A stretch of 64,000 nt of DNA from Microcoleus asticus IPMA8. GTDB taxonomy: Bacteria > Cyanobacteriota > Cyanobacteriia > Cyanobacteriales > Microcoleaceae. Positions 35,398-44,285 of this stretch are shown here, piece after piece. The notes under the pieces are model-generated. The model was not told the origin of the DNA. It made no database searches and worked only from the letters and a program-made list of their open reading frames with translations. Positions within the stretch are counted from its first letter, which is position 1. Every line of letters starts with the position of its first letter. Both the position numbers and the translations under genes were made by a program. The stretch is taken from contig NZ_SRRZ01000017.1 of the NCBI RefSeq assembly GCF_013179805.1, forward strand, positions 16,830 to 80,829. The letters are read 5' to 3'.

Positions 35398-35864
35398 TGA
35401 GTTCTCCTCAGAGTTGAAAATATATCTGATTCGAGCCGGTGTTGGCTGTTGACTGTTGGCTGTTGGCTGAGGGCACGACCACCCTCAACCGTCAAAAGTG
35501 TTGACATGGCAACCGTCAAAAGTCTTGACATGGCAACTGTTATATGCTTAATTCAACCATGTACTTATGCCAACAAAAATCAAACTTTATTTACTCGAAC
35601 AAGAATATAATTTATACATAAAATGATATTATTAATGGAATCAAGCCATTTTGCTACTATTATTCTCAATTAATATCCCACCGACAGCGGACGGCAACCA
35701 CACCCCTACTATTCGGCTCTCCCCACTGTCCCTCCTCCCTTAGCAAGATACATTGTTAGAGAAGGAAATACACAAAAATTTACATCTATAATTTGTGTAG
35801 TGTTCCAAATCGCTCCTTACCAGCAGCGATACAGCCCTCGCCAAGACAGTAGGATAGAAAAAAT
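35398..35864. promoter_or_regulatory. Divergent control region with tandem repeats
   Basis: Region between the giant kinase and clpC. At 35440-35467 there are four 7-bp units (TGTTGGC/TGTTGAC). At 35486-35533 a 24-bp unit is repeated twice, each containing a palindrome GTCAA-nnnnn-TTGAC (GTCAAAAGTGTTGAC and GTCAAAAGTCTTGAC). These lie about 90-140 bp upstream of the kinase start and could be operators or just repeat DNA. From 35534 to 35864 the DNA is AT-rich and should contain the clpC promoter; no -35/-10 pair is assigned. Confidence 0.55.
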
Positions 35865-38333
35865 ATGTTTGAACGCTTTACAGAACAAGCCATTAAAGCA
35901 ATCATGCTAGCCCAAGAGGAAGCGCGGCGCCTCGGCCACAATTTTGTAGGCACCGAGCAAATCCTCCTGGGACTCGTCGGCGAAGGCACTGGCATCGCTG
36001 CAAAAGTATTACTGGATATGGGCCTCAACTTGAAAGAGGCGCGCAATGAAATCGAAAATATCATCGGCAGAGGTTCCGGGTTCCTCCCGCCGGAAATTCC
36101 TTTTACACCCCGCGTCAAGCGCATTTTTGAGACGGCGCTCAACGAAGCCCGGCAGTTAGGCCACAATTACATCGGCACCGAGCACATCCTGCTGGGGCTG
36201 ATCCAAGACGACGAAGGGGTGGCGGGGAAGGTGCTGCAAAACTTGGGGATCGATCGCCAGAGAGTCCGCACGCAGGTAATTCGTGCCGTGGGAGAAGTGG
36301 CGGCGGTACCCGGAGGCAGGGGAGATAGCGGCGATCGCAAAACCCCGACTTTAGAAGAATTCGGCACAAACCTGACCAAGTTAGCCGCAGCCGGCAAACT
36401 CGATCCCGTGGTGGGCCGCGAAAATGAAATTGAGCGCGTGATCCAAGTGCTCGGCCGCCGCACGAAGAACAATCCAGTCTTAGTAGGCGAACCGGGAGTC
36501 GGCAAAACAGCCCTCGCCGAAGGTCTAGCCCAGCGGATTGTTAATAGAAACGTCCCGGAAATTTTAGAAGACAAACAAGTAATCAGCCTCGATATGGGTT
36601 CGCTGATTGCTGGTACAAAGTTCCGAGGCGAATTTGAAGAACGGCTGACGAAAATCATGGCCGAAATTCGCGCTGCCGGCAACATCATTCTGGTAATCGA
36701 TGAAATTCACACCTTAGTCGGTGCAGGCGCAATTCAAGGCAGCATGGACGCCTCCAATATGCTCAAGCCCGCCCTTGCCAGAGGCGAATTGCAGTGTGTC
36801 GGCGCAACTACCTTGGACGAATATCGCAAGCACATCGAGCGCGACGCTGCCTTAGAACGCCGCTTCCAACCGATCAAAGTCGGCGAACCGAGCGTGGCTG
36901 AAACAATAGAAATATTGTACGGCTTGCGATCGGCTTACGAACAGCATCACAGACTGACAATTTCCGACGCAGCTTTAGAAGCAGCGGCCACACTGTCAGA
37001 CCGGTACATTAACGATCGGTTTTTGCCAGACAAGGCGATCGACTTAATTGACGAAGCAGGTTCCCGCGTCCGCGTGATGAATTCACAAACCCCGCCCGAA
37101 GTTAAAGAGCTCAAAAAGCAACTGCCTGCAGTAACCAAAGAAAAAGATGCAGCAGTGCGCGAGCAAGACTTCGACAAAGCTGGAAAATTGCGCGATCGCG
37201 AATTAGAAATTGAAGCCGAAATCGCCGAAGCTACGATCAACAAAAGCCAACTCAAAACTTCTCCGATCGTCACCGAAGAAGACATCGCTCACATCGTGGC
37301 TAATTGGACGGGAGTACCGGTCAGCAAGCTGACAGAATCCGAATCTGAATTGCTGCTGCACATGGAAGATACTTTGCACCAGCGCTTGATCGGTCAAGAA
37401 GAAGCTGTCACCGCAGTTTCTCGGGCTATCCGCCGCGCCCGGGTAGGCTTGAAAAATCCCAATCGCCCGATCGCCAGTTTCATCTTTTCCGGCCCCACAG
37501 GCGTCGGCAAAACGGAACTTACAAAAGCCCTGGCAACTTATTTCTTCGGTTCGGAAGAAGCCATGATTCGGTTAGATATGTCCGAATTCATGGAACGCCA
37601 CACGGTTTCTAAACTCATCGGTTCGCCTCCGGGTTACGTTGGCTACGATGAAGGCGGCCAACTAACAGAAGCAGTCCGGCGCCGTCCTTACACGGTCATC
37701 TTGTTCGACGAAATCGAAAAAGCTCACCCGGATGTCTTCAACATGATGCTGCAAATCTTGGAAGACGGCCGCTTGACCGATGCGAAAGGTCGGACAGTAG
37801 ACTTTAAGAATACGCTGCTGGTGATGACATCAAACATCGGTTCGCGAGTGATTGAAAAAGGCGGCGGCGGTCTCGGTTTCGAGTTTACTGAAAGTGCCGC
37901 AGACGCGCAGTACAACCGCGTTCGCAGCTTGGTAAACGAAGAACTGAAACAGTTTTTCCGTCCCGAATTTATCAACCGCTTGGATGAGATTATCGTCTTC
38001 CGCCAGTTGAACAGGGAAGAAGTGAAGCAGATTGCGGACATTATGTTGCAGCAAGTCTTCAGCCGCTTAACCGAACAGGGTATTACTTTGTCGGTGACGG
38101 AACGGTTCAAGGATCTGTTAGTTACAGAAGGCTACAATCCCAGCTATGGTGCTCGACCTTTGCGCCGCGCAATCATGCGGTTGTTGGAAGATGTACTGGC
38201 TGAGGAAATGCTGTCTGGGAAGCTGAAAGAAGGCCAAAAGGCGATCGTTGATGTGGATGAAAACGGTCAGGTTAAGGTAGTGCCCGATGGTTCATCTGAG
38301 CCGAAATTACCCGAATTCGCATTGAGCCATTAA
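35865..38333 (+). CDS. clpC: ATP-dependent Clp protease ATP-binding subunit ClpC
   Basis: An 822-residue AAA+ chaperone (Hsp100) that unfolds substrates for ClpP and acts with adaptor proteins. The Clp-N domain has two repeats (FTEQAIKAIMLAQEEARRLG, RIFETALNEARQLGHNYIG). AAA-1 has Walker A GEPGVGKT and Walker B VIDEIH. A UVR-like helical middle domain (KEKDAAVREQDFDKAGKLRD) marks ClpC rather than ClpB, and AAA-2 has GPTGVGKT and LFDEIEKAHPD. In cyanobacteria ClpC is essential and membrane-associated at chloroplast-like import sites. The ATG at 35865 (MFERFTEQA) is the family start. A strong hairpin terminator follows the gene. Confidence 0.97.
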   Translation: MFERFTEQAIKAIMLAQEEARRLGHNFVGTEQILLGLVGEGTGIAAKVLLDMGLNLKEARNEIENIIGRGSGFLPPEIPFTPRVKRIFETALNEARQLGHNYIGTEHILLGLIQDDEGVAGKVLQNLGIDRQRVRTQVIRAVGEVAAVPGGRGDSGDRKTPTLEEFGTNLTKLAAAGKLDPVVGRENEIERVIQVLGRRTKNNPVLVGEPGVGKTALAEGLAQRIVNRNVPEILEDKQVISLDMGSLIAGTKFRGEFEERLTKIMAEIRAAGNIILVIDEIHTLVGAGAIQGSMDASNMLKPALARGELQCVGATTLDEYRKHIERDAALERRFQPIKVGEPSVAETIEILYGLRSAYEQHHRLTISDAALEAAATLSDRYINDRFLPDKAIDLIDEAGSRVRVMNSQTPPEVKELKKQLPAVTKEKDAAVREQDFDKAGKLRDRELEIEAEIAEATINKSQLKTSPIVTEEDIAHIVANWTGVPVSKLTESESELLLHMEDTLHQRLIGQEEAVTAVSRAIRRARVGLKNPNRPIASFIFSGPTGVGKTELTKALATYFFGSEEAMIRLDMSEFMERHTVSKLIGSPPGYVGYDEGGQLTEAVRRRPYTVILFDEIEKAHPDVFNMMLQILEDGRLTDAKGRTVDFKNTLLVMTSNIGSRVIEKGGGGLGFEFTESAADAQYNRVRSLVNEELKQFFRPEFINRLDEIIVFRQLNREEVKQIADIMLQQVFSRLTEQGITLSVTERFKDLLVTEGYNPSYGARPLRRAIMRLLEDVLAEEMLSGKLKEGQKAIVDVDENGQVKVVPDGSSEPKLPEFALSH

Positions 38334-38359
38334 TGCGATCTACAAACGGATAAATACTG

Positions 38360-38404
38360 TTAATTAAAAACCCGGTTTCTCTGAGAAACCGGGTTTTTAA
38401 TTAA
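38360..38404. terminator. Bidirectional rho-independent terminator after clpC
   Basis: A near-perfect palindrome with 22-bp arms around a central T, containing GGTTTCTC / GAGAAACC and flanked by A-runs and T-runs on both strands. It lies between the convergent clpC and the 1349-residue membrane protein gene and can stop transcription from either side. Confidence 0.88.
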
Positions 38405-38439
38405 AAAATACCAGTAAAAAAAGCAACTTATCGATGAAT

Positions 38440-41400
38440 CTAATCCCAGGATTGCAATTGCCCAACCCAATGCTGCACGAAAGCAGAAATGCGATCGCGC
38501 CGCGTTTCAAAAGTAGCAGCAATCCAGATAAACACAATCCCAAAAGCCAAACCAATCGCCCATTTAATCAGCGGATAATCGAAGATTAAAACCACCAACT
38601 GATAGAAAACATTGATTAAAAATACAGCCGTTCCTACAAACAAAAACGCCCGAACTCGCAGCGCCAAACCCGCTGCAATAGCCACCAAACTAAAAGCTCC
38701 CGCAACTAAACCGTGGCTTTGCTGAGTAAAAAGAGGTATCCCGCAAATCAGCGCAGTTGCGACCATTCGCAGAGTGTGGCGCAGCGGTTTTTCTGCTGGT
38801 AATTTGAGAGTGCGATCGAACTGAGTAATGTAAAGTAAAGAAAATCCTAAAGGAGTAACATAAAACTCTGGCTGAGTCAATCCTATTTGCCAGAACCACC
38901 GCAGCATTATCCAGTCAATTATCGCCACGCTCACATAGGTAAAACGAACTTCCTCCCTTTCCCAAGCTAGGAAAACATAGAAGGCGGCAGCTATCAGCAA
39001 GCTAATCGGATAAAACTTAGCCGGACTTTCCAAAATAGTAACTATTGGAATCACCGAAGCAATTACCTGCCAAGGTTTTTTAGACCAACCCCAGTTGTCC
39101 CAAGGCAAAATGTAAATGAAATAAGCGAATAGAGAAGCGAGGGCAACTTTCCAAGGCCCCAGCGGCCCGGAAATATACTTAACTAAAGGCGTATTGAGCC
39201 AATAAAGCCGGATGCCAAAGGCTTCTAGCCAGCCCAAGTAAATCCAAATTTCTCCCCATTGGCGATCGAGATTATTTCGCCCTTGCAAGAAAGCATATTG
39301 AACTAATAAAGCACCAGTGACTAATCCTAAATTTAGGCCGGACTTAATATCATCGGCAGAAGCCCAAATCAGCAGCAAACTGCTCAAAACCCAGTGCAGG
39401 TGAGCAAATATTTTTAACTCTGCATTAGTTAAATGTAAATAATTGCTGAGCCAAGAAGATAAAATGCGATAGATATATGTTAAAGCTGTGCCGAGAGTTG
39501 CCAGGACAATTAAACCGTCGCCAAAAACTCCTCCCGGTGTTTGAAAAAGTTGATATAGTAGCGATTCGCAAGCAGCAACGGACACACCAATTAACCCCAA
39601 ATAAACCAAAGGTTTGAATTCTGGCTCCCGCCTACCAATGCCAAGCGCAATTAAAGACGCACCCAACACAGTTAAACCAGTCCAATTAGCAAAAGTGTGC
39701 GATCGGAAAGTTAAACCCAATACCCCGTAAACCAAAGGTATAAAATGAATGCTAGGTAAATTTGTTCGATCGGGGTGGCGCCGCCGCCACCAATCCCCCA
39801 ACAATTGAGTAAACAATCCGAGAGCGATATTAGCCACTGCCAAATTAATCGTAGTGCGATCGACAAAACTCAAACCGACTGCTGTCAACAACTCCAAACT
39901 CCAAGCCACAGCATAAATTGCCAGAGGGGAAAGTTGGTGTAAACTTCGGAAAATTATCGCAGCCATTATCACCAAAATAGCAGCCAAAACTTCAGTAGAG
40001 GGCGGAAAACTCAAGGTACTGCCTGCGTATAGTTCATAGGAATAAAAAGTAACAGTTGTTAACAGCAAGCCTGCAAGTAAGATTGCCCACCCATCTAAAG
40101 CTCGATCGTAAATTTCAGCTAATTGAGAAGACTCAGGCAAACGGCTGGAAAAACGAACAATCATGCTGCGAAGCAACCACAGACACAAAAGAGCGATCGC
40201 CCCGGCAATTCCCCAATCCCAACCAGACACAAAACCGAATTGATCGATCGCCGCAGCTACGAAACTCAAGCCAAACCCCACTCCAATCGCAGCCGCTGGT
40301 ATCTCGACTAAATAGTAAGTATTGACCAACATCAATCCGGCTGCCAAACCCAGACCAATTAACCGATATCCCGGAAAAATAAAAATTATAACTTGTGCGA
40401 ACATTAGGGCGATCGTACTAAAGGTACTGGCAACTTGTTTGTGAGGAACCTCACTATATTTAGCAACAGCAGTCAAAGCCAAAGGAGTCGCCAACCAGAG
40501 CAAACTCCACTGAGCGCGATGATTGGCAGTACCCCCAAACACATGATTTTGCAACAAGATAAAGCTGAATCCTGCTAATACTAAGCCCAAATACCAGGAA
40601 CTTTGGAACCATGCAGTGTGCCAGCGGAAAAATGCAGAGTTTTCTCGGGAATTTGCCGCTTTCATCCAGACAAAAAATCCCCATTCACTCGCCATGAATG
40701 TTAATAATATTGCCGACCAAATATTGGGTGTCAGGTTTGGGAAAAATAAGTCAATTGCCGAAGCGAGCGCGCCTAAACTCATAATGTGAGTTATGGGAAC
40801 CAAAATTGCCGGATTTCCTGGTTGTTCAGCCGCAGAAGCCGGCCTCGAAACTCGCCGGGAATTATTGGGAATTACGTATTTCCAAGTGATCCAACCTAAA
40901 ATTAAAGTAGACACTAATAAATTGAGCGATCGCCAAAACGGATTGACTAAACTAATAACAGTTAAAACACTCCCTAAACCGAGAGCAAGGTTTTCCCCAA
41001 AACGGGCAAGTTGAAACTTTCGCTGGCGGTAGAGCCACTGCGCTGCACTTACCATTAAAATTAAATAAGGCAACAGCAGAACACCCCAAAAAGCCCAAGG
41101 AGTTTGCTGAGAGTTTGTAAGCTGAGTTAAAAATGCAACAAATTGTGTTTTAATCCCTAAAGGAAGCACTCGCCAAAACAGCCAAATACTCTGAAGCCCC
41201 ACCGCCTCAAGCATTAGCAAATCAAACTCTTGCCAAAACCGCACTAAACGTTTATAAAAAAACCAAACAGCCAATCCGCTAACTGCGATCGCCTGTAGCG
41301 GAATGTCGCGAAAACAAACCAGGTATCCCAAACCCACCAAACCCATTCCCGCTAATTGCCAGTTAAAAAAGTTGCTGGGATTTGGCTGGTCGGATATATT

Positions 41401-42489
41401 GTTTTTGATAGTCCCAGATGCGAGGGGGTGCTGCCAATCCAGCCATGCTAAAAGCACGCCGCAGATCCCCAAAGCTAAACCCATTTCAGCGATATTTACA
41501 TCCTTGACAAATATCGCCCGACCCAGTAAAATTCCTAAGGAATAAGCTACTAAAACAGCTTTTTTGTAAGTCAGAAAATCTCTGCTCAAACTGAAAGCAG
41601 CGGCGAATGTTTCAGTATTTCCCGCGCGTTGGATAGATTGCAATCGTTGTTGCTGAACTTGATAAACTGTAGCAGCAGCAGTTCCCACTGTACCTAAATA
41701 AACCGCAGCCAGGGAAAAGCCAGCACTTCCCCACCCCCAGTGCAAATAACTCAATCCCAAGTGATTTAGGGCGATCGATCGAGCGATGTTTTTTCCTGAA
41801 AAGCTTTGATATTGATCTTTTATAATCCGGGCAGTTATCCAACTCAAAATAAGTGCCGCTGCGATTGCTACCGCCCAGTCCCAAGGATACCGCCACAATC
41901 CAAGAGTATCCATTGCCCAAAAATTGATCGGCACTAGCAACAGCGTCACTTCTTGCAAAGTTTGAGCAGTCAAGTGCAAATTCTGCTGTCTGTTTGCCCA
42001 ACTGCTAATCGCCCAAAAAGTTAAAGTATAAGCTAACAAAACTCCATATTGTCCGGCAGCAGGAAATCTTTCCCACTGACTGGCAGCTAAGACTCCTGAG
42101 GAGACAACTACCATGAACACTCCTAAAAACAACAGCCACACCACGCTAATTTCTGCCATTAGCGAGTGCAAAATTTGAGCGATAAAATTAGGGGTTTGAG
42201 TAGTTTCTGTAGGCGTAGCAACACTTTCTCTGCTGCTAGGTAATGCTTGAGGCGTTGATAAGGCAGGTACTTTTGGCTCGTTAACAGGAGTAATCGGGCC
42301 CTCAATTTCAGAAATATCTACAGCGGGATCTCTGAGCGGGCAGACTAAATACTGCCGGCACAACTGCTCAACCTCGGCGGGCGAAAGCAAACCCAGCCGC
42401 AGCCACGCTTCTAAACCTGTTAACAACTCAGGATGCGACGCTAAGACGCTCAATTCAATTTTGCTCGATCGACCTTTGGGAGACGACAT
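38440..42489 (-). CDS. Giant polytopic membrane protein, 1349 aa
   Basis: I recognise no catalytic family. The N-terminus (about 1-100) is cytoplasmic with a motif ELLTGLEAWLRLGLLSPAEVEQLCRQYL that resembles the N-terminal helix pair of DUF2157 membrane proteins, followed by a Pro/Thr-rich linker. From about residue 115 the protein is almost entirely membrane helices, perhaps 35-40 segments, often with Trp at the ends. No ABC, P-type or kinase motif is seen. It may be a duplicated membrane scaffold or transporter. It is single-gene, convergent with clpC, and intact over 4 kb. Confidence 0.72.
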   Translation of the reverse strand: MSSPKGRSSKIELSVLASHPELLTGLEAWLRLGLLSPAEVEQLCRQYLVCPLRDPAVDISEIEGPITPVNEPKVPALSTPQALPSSRESVATPTETTQTPNFIAQILHSLMAEISVVWLLFLGVFMVVVSSGVLAASQWERFPAAGQYGVLLAYTLTFWAISSWANRQQNLHLTAQTLQEVTLLLVPINFWAMDTLGLWRYPWDWAVAIAAALILSWITARIIKDQYQSFSGKNIARSIALNHLGLSYLHWGWGSAGFSLAAVYLGTVGTAAATVYQVQQQRLQSIQRAGNTETFAAAFSLSRDFLTYKKAVLVAYSLGILLGRAIFVKDVNIAEMGLALGICGVLLAWLDWQHPLASGTIKNNISDQPNPSNFFNWQLAGMGLVGLGYLVCFRDIPLQAIAVSGLAVWFFYKRLVRFWQEFDLLMLEAVGLQSIWLFWRVLPLGIKTQFVAFLTQLTNSQQTPWAFWGVLLLPYLILMVSAAQWLYRQRKFQLARFGENLALGLGSVLTVISLVNPFWRSLNLLVSTLILGWITWKYVIPNNSRRVSRPASAAEQPGNPAILVPITHIMSLGALASAIDLFFPNLTPNIWSAILLTFMASEWGFFVWMKAANSRENSAFFRWHTAWFQSSWYLGLVLAGFSFILLQNHVFGGTANHRAQWSLLWLATPLALTAVAKYSEVPHKQVASTFSTIALMFAQVIIFIFPGYRLIGLGLAAGLMLVNTYYLVEIPAAAIGVGFGLSFVAAAIDQFGFVSGWDWGIAGAIALLCLWLLRSMIVRFSSRLPESSQLAEIYDRALDGWAILLAGLLLTTVTFYSYELYAGSTLSFPPSTEVLAAILVIMAAIIFRSLHQLSPLAIYAVAWSLELLTAVGLSFVDRTTINLAVANIALGLFTQLLGDWWRRRHPDRTNLPSIHFIPLVYGVLGLTFRSHTFANWTGLTVLGASLIALGIGRREPEFKPLVYLGLIGVSVAACESLLYQLFQTPGGVFGDGLIVLATLGTALTYIYRILSSWLSNYLHLTNAELKIFAHLHWVLSSLLLIWASADDIKSGLNLGLVTGALLVQYAFLQGRNNLDRQWGEIWIYLGWLEAFGIRLYWLNTPLVKYISGPLGPWKVALASLFAYFIYILPWDNWGWSKKPWQVIASVIPIVTILESPAKFYPISLLIAAAFYVFLAWEREEVRFTYVSVAIIDWIMLRWFWQIGLTQPEFYVTPLGFSLLYITQFDRTLKLPAEKPLRHTLRMVATALICGIPLFTQQSHGLVAGAFSLVAIAAGLALRVRAFLFVGTAVFLINVFYQLVVLIFDYPLIKWAIGLAFGIVFIWIAATFETRRDRISAFVQHWVGQLQSWD

Positions 42490-42703
42490 CGGCTTAAACT
42501 TGTACTAGGTACCTTCAAGCTATAGCCTAAATTAATGTCGAGCGAACATGACCACATTCCGCCATCCCAATTGGCACAATAAGTATTTATAACTAAAAAG
42601 CTGTAGCAGCCAGTGTCAACCCATGAAAAAATCCCGCTGATGCGCCTACACCAGCGTGCATCAGCGGTTAGAAACTCCCAATTAGGACACAGCACCGAGC
42701 TTC

Positions 42704-43243
42704 TTACCGATCGACATATTGCAGCAAAGTGTCCACACTAGCATTGTGGTCTATGAAAGAAAATAAATGTTTGAAGAGGAGTTTTCCCTCTGCATCCAAA
42801 ACAAACTGAGCGGGCAAAGGAGCACCTAAAGCCTGACCGACTTGATAAGCCCGAAACACTTGACAGCCGGGATCGGACAGCAGAGGCATTTTCAAGCCTA
42901 AATCTCTAACCACTATTTGGCTTTGGCGATCGTCGGTACTGGCAATCATCAATAATTCTATATTGCGATCGGCAAATTTTTCCCAGTTTTCATTCAAAGC
43001 TTTAATGTGAGGAAAACAGAAAGGGCAATATTGCTTTTCAGTAAAAATCCGCGTAAAAGCCAGAATTACTGGCTTATCGCCCCGATAATTCGACAGCCGT
43101 ACCAACTTGCCATTATTAATATCCGGCAATTCAAAATCTGGCGTCCTATGTCCCAGCTTCAGAACATTAGTCGCCGGAACAGGCAATAAATTTTGGAAAA
43201 ACCGCTGATTTAACAAGCCGCTAAAATTAGTAGAAGTCAGCAT
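42704..43243 (-). CDS. Redoxin-domain thiol peroxidase-like protein
   Basis: A 179-residue thioredoxin-fold protein of the AhpC/TSA superfamily. The active-site region is ILAFTRIFTEKQYCPFCFPHI, so two cysteines are arranged CPFC, as in thioredoxin-like or peroxiredoxin-Q-like members; the usual single peroxidatic Cys context TxxC is altered. LSDPGCQVFRAYQVG supplies another Cys. It probably reduces peroxides or protein disulfides. It lies next to a 2-Cys peroxiredoxin on the same strand, 105 bp downstream of that gene's stop, but a palindrome separates them. Confidence 0.78.
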   Translation of the reverse strand: MLTSTNFSGLLNQRFFQNLLPVPATNVLKLGHRTPDFELPDINNGKLVRLSNYRGDKPVILAFTRIFTEKQYCPFCFPHIKALNENWEKFADRNIELLMIASTDDRQSQIVVRDLGLKMPLLSDPGCQVFRAYQVGQALGAPLPAQFVLDAEGKLLFKHLFSFIDHNASVDTLLQYVDR

Positions 43244-43307
43244 ATTTCCTAATTGCGTAATTGCTAATTGGTAATTAAAAATCCGGTTAAATGAATGCCT
43301 CTGCGGG

Positions 43308-43334
43308 TACGGACACGGCAGGGCCGTGCCCGTA
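43308..43334. repeat. Palindromic GGCACGGC repeat between peroxiredoxin genes
   Basis: Imperfect inverted repeat TACGGACACGGC-agg-GCCGTGCCCGTA with one G-T pair. It follows the 2-Cys peroxiredoxin gene on the minus strand, so it may end or stabilise its transcript. It looks like a dispersed palindromic repeat, not a canonical terminator, since no T-run follows. Confidence 0.6.
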
Positions 43335-43348
43335 CAAATAGAATGTGC

Positions 43349-43948
43349 TTAAACCGCAGCAAAGAATACCTTAGACTTGACCGGATCTGGAGTCATAGTC
43401 TTGTCACCGGGCTGCCAGCCGGCGGGACAAACTTCATCGGGGTGAGACTGGACGTATTGGATAGCTTGCAGAGTGCGGAGAGTTTCGTCCACGTTGCGGC
43501 CGAAGGCAAGATTGTTGATAGTAGAGTGTTGGATGATGCCTTCTTTGTCGATGATGAACAGACCTCTGAGGGCAATCCCTGCTTCTGGGTCGAGGACGTT
43601 GTAGTCAGAACTAATTGTTTTTTTGAGGTCAGCAACTAAGGGATAGTTGAGGTCGCCGACACCGCCTGATTTGCGGTCTGTTTGTATCCAAGCGAGGTGA
43701 GAGAATTCGCTGTCAACGGATACGCCGAGGATTTCGGTATCGATTTTCTTGAAGTCCTCGAAGCGATCGCTAAACGCTGTAATCTCAGTCGGGCACACAA
43801 AGGTGAAGTCCAAGGGGTAGAAGAACAGGACTACATACTTTTTGCCTTTATAGTCTGACAGCTTAACTGTCTTGAACTCCTGATCCACTACGGCTGTTGC
43901 TGCGAAATCGGGTGCAGCTTGACCAACCCGGAGGCATTCACTGGTCAT
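43349..43948 (-). CDS. Typical 2-Cys peroxiredoxin
   Basis: A 199-residue peroxidase that reduces hydrogen peroxide and alkyl hydroperoxides with thioredoxin as donor. The peroxidatic Cys52 is in FYPLDFTFVCPTE and the resolving Cys174 in DEVCPAGWQPG. GGVGDLNYPLVADLKK and a C-terminal extension are typical; these are features of the eukaryote-like, overoxidation-prone class (BAS1/2-Cys Prx of chloroplasts and cyanobacteria). It acts in the cytoplasm against photosynthetic oxidative stress. The ATG at 43948 is the standard start. Confidence 0.94.
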   Translation of the reverse strand: MTSECLRVGQAAPDFAATAVVDQEFKTVKLSDYKGKKYVVLFFYPLDFTFVCPTEITAFSDRFEDFKKIDTEILGVSVDSEFSHLAWIQTDRKSGGVGDLNYPLVADLKKTISSDYNVLDPEAGIALRGLFIIDKEGIIQHSTINNLAFGRNVDETLRTLQAIQYVQSHPDEVCPAGWQPGDKTMTPDPVKSKVFFAAV

Positions 43949-44026
43949 AGATTTTGTTTCCTTTTTTACGAACTGTTACAAATATATCATACTCATAACG
44001 ACTACAAGTATGTTCTACAGAAATCA

Positions 44027-44064
44027 AAAAAACACGCTCTCAAAATTGAGAGCGCGGTTTTTTT
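44027..44064 (-). terminator. Terminator after tRNA-Met
   Basis: Hairpin with arms CGCTCTC and GAGAGCG around an AAAATT loop and T-runs on both sides. It lies just downstream of the minus-strand tRNA gene, and also 5' of the peroxiredoxin gene, so it separates the two transcripts. Confidence 0.75.
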
Positions 44065-44074
44065 GATTAAATAA

Positions 44075-44147
44075 TGGCTCAGGCGGGATTTGAACCTGCG
44101 ACCTTGGGCTTATGAGTCCCCTGCGCTAACCACTGCGCCACTGAGCC
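44075..44147 (-). tRNA. tRNA-Met (anticodon CAU)
   Basis: A 73-base minus-strand tRNA with acceptor arms GGCTCAG / CTGAGCC, D-arm region GCGCAGTGGTTAGCGC, anticodon loop CTCATAA and T-arm GCAGGTTCAAATCCCGC. The acceptor base pairs perfectly and CCA is not encoded. The anticodon stem as I align it is imperfect at its two ends (A-G and G-A apposition), so the fold deserves a covariance check, but the T-loop and D-loop consensus are clear. CAU could also be a tRNA-Ile2, but overall pattern favours elongator methionine. Confidence 0.88.
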
Positions 44148-44285
44148 AAATCTAGTTCACGATTTACTATCGTAGCACGGTAGAGCGAGCTATGTCTTCT
44201 TTTAAAACAACACTATTTCTAATAACTTATAGTAAAAGTTATGAGTTTTGCTAATCATTCAAAACCCATAACTTCCGACCAGTCG

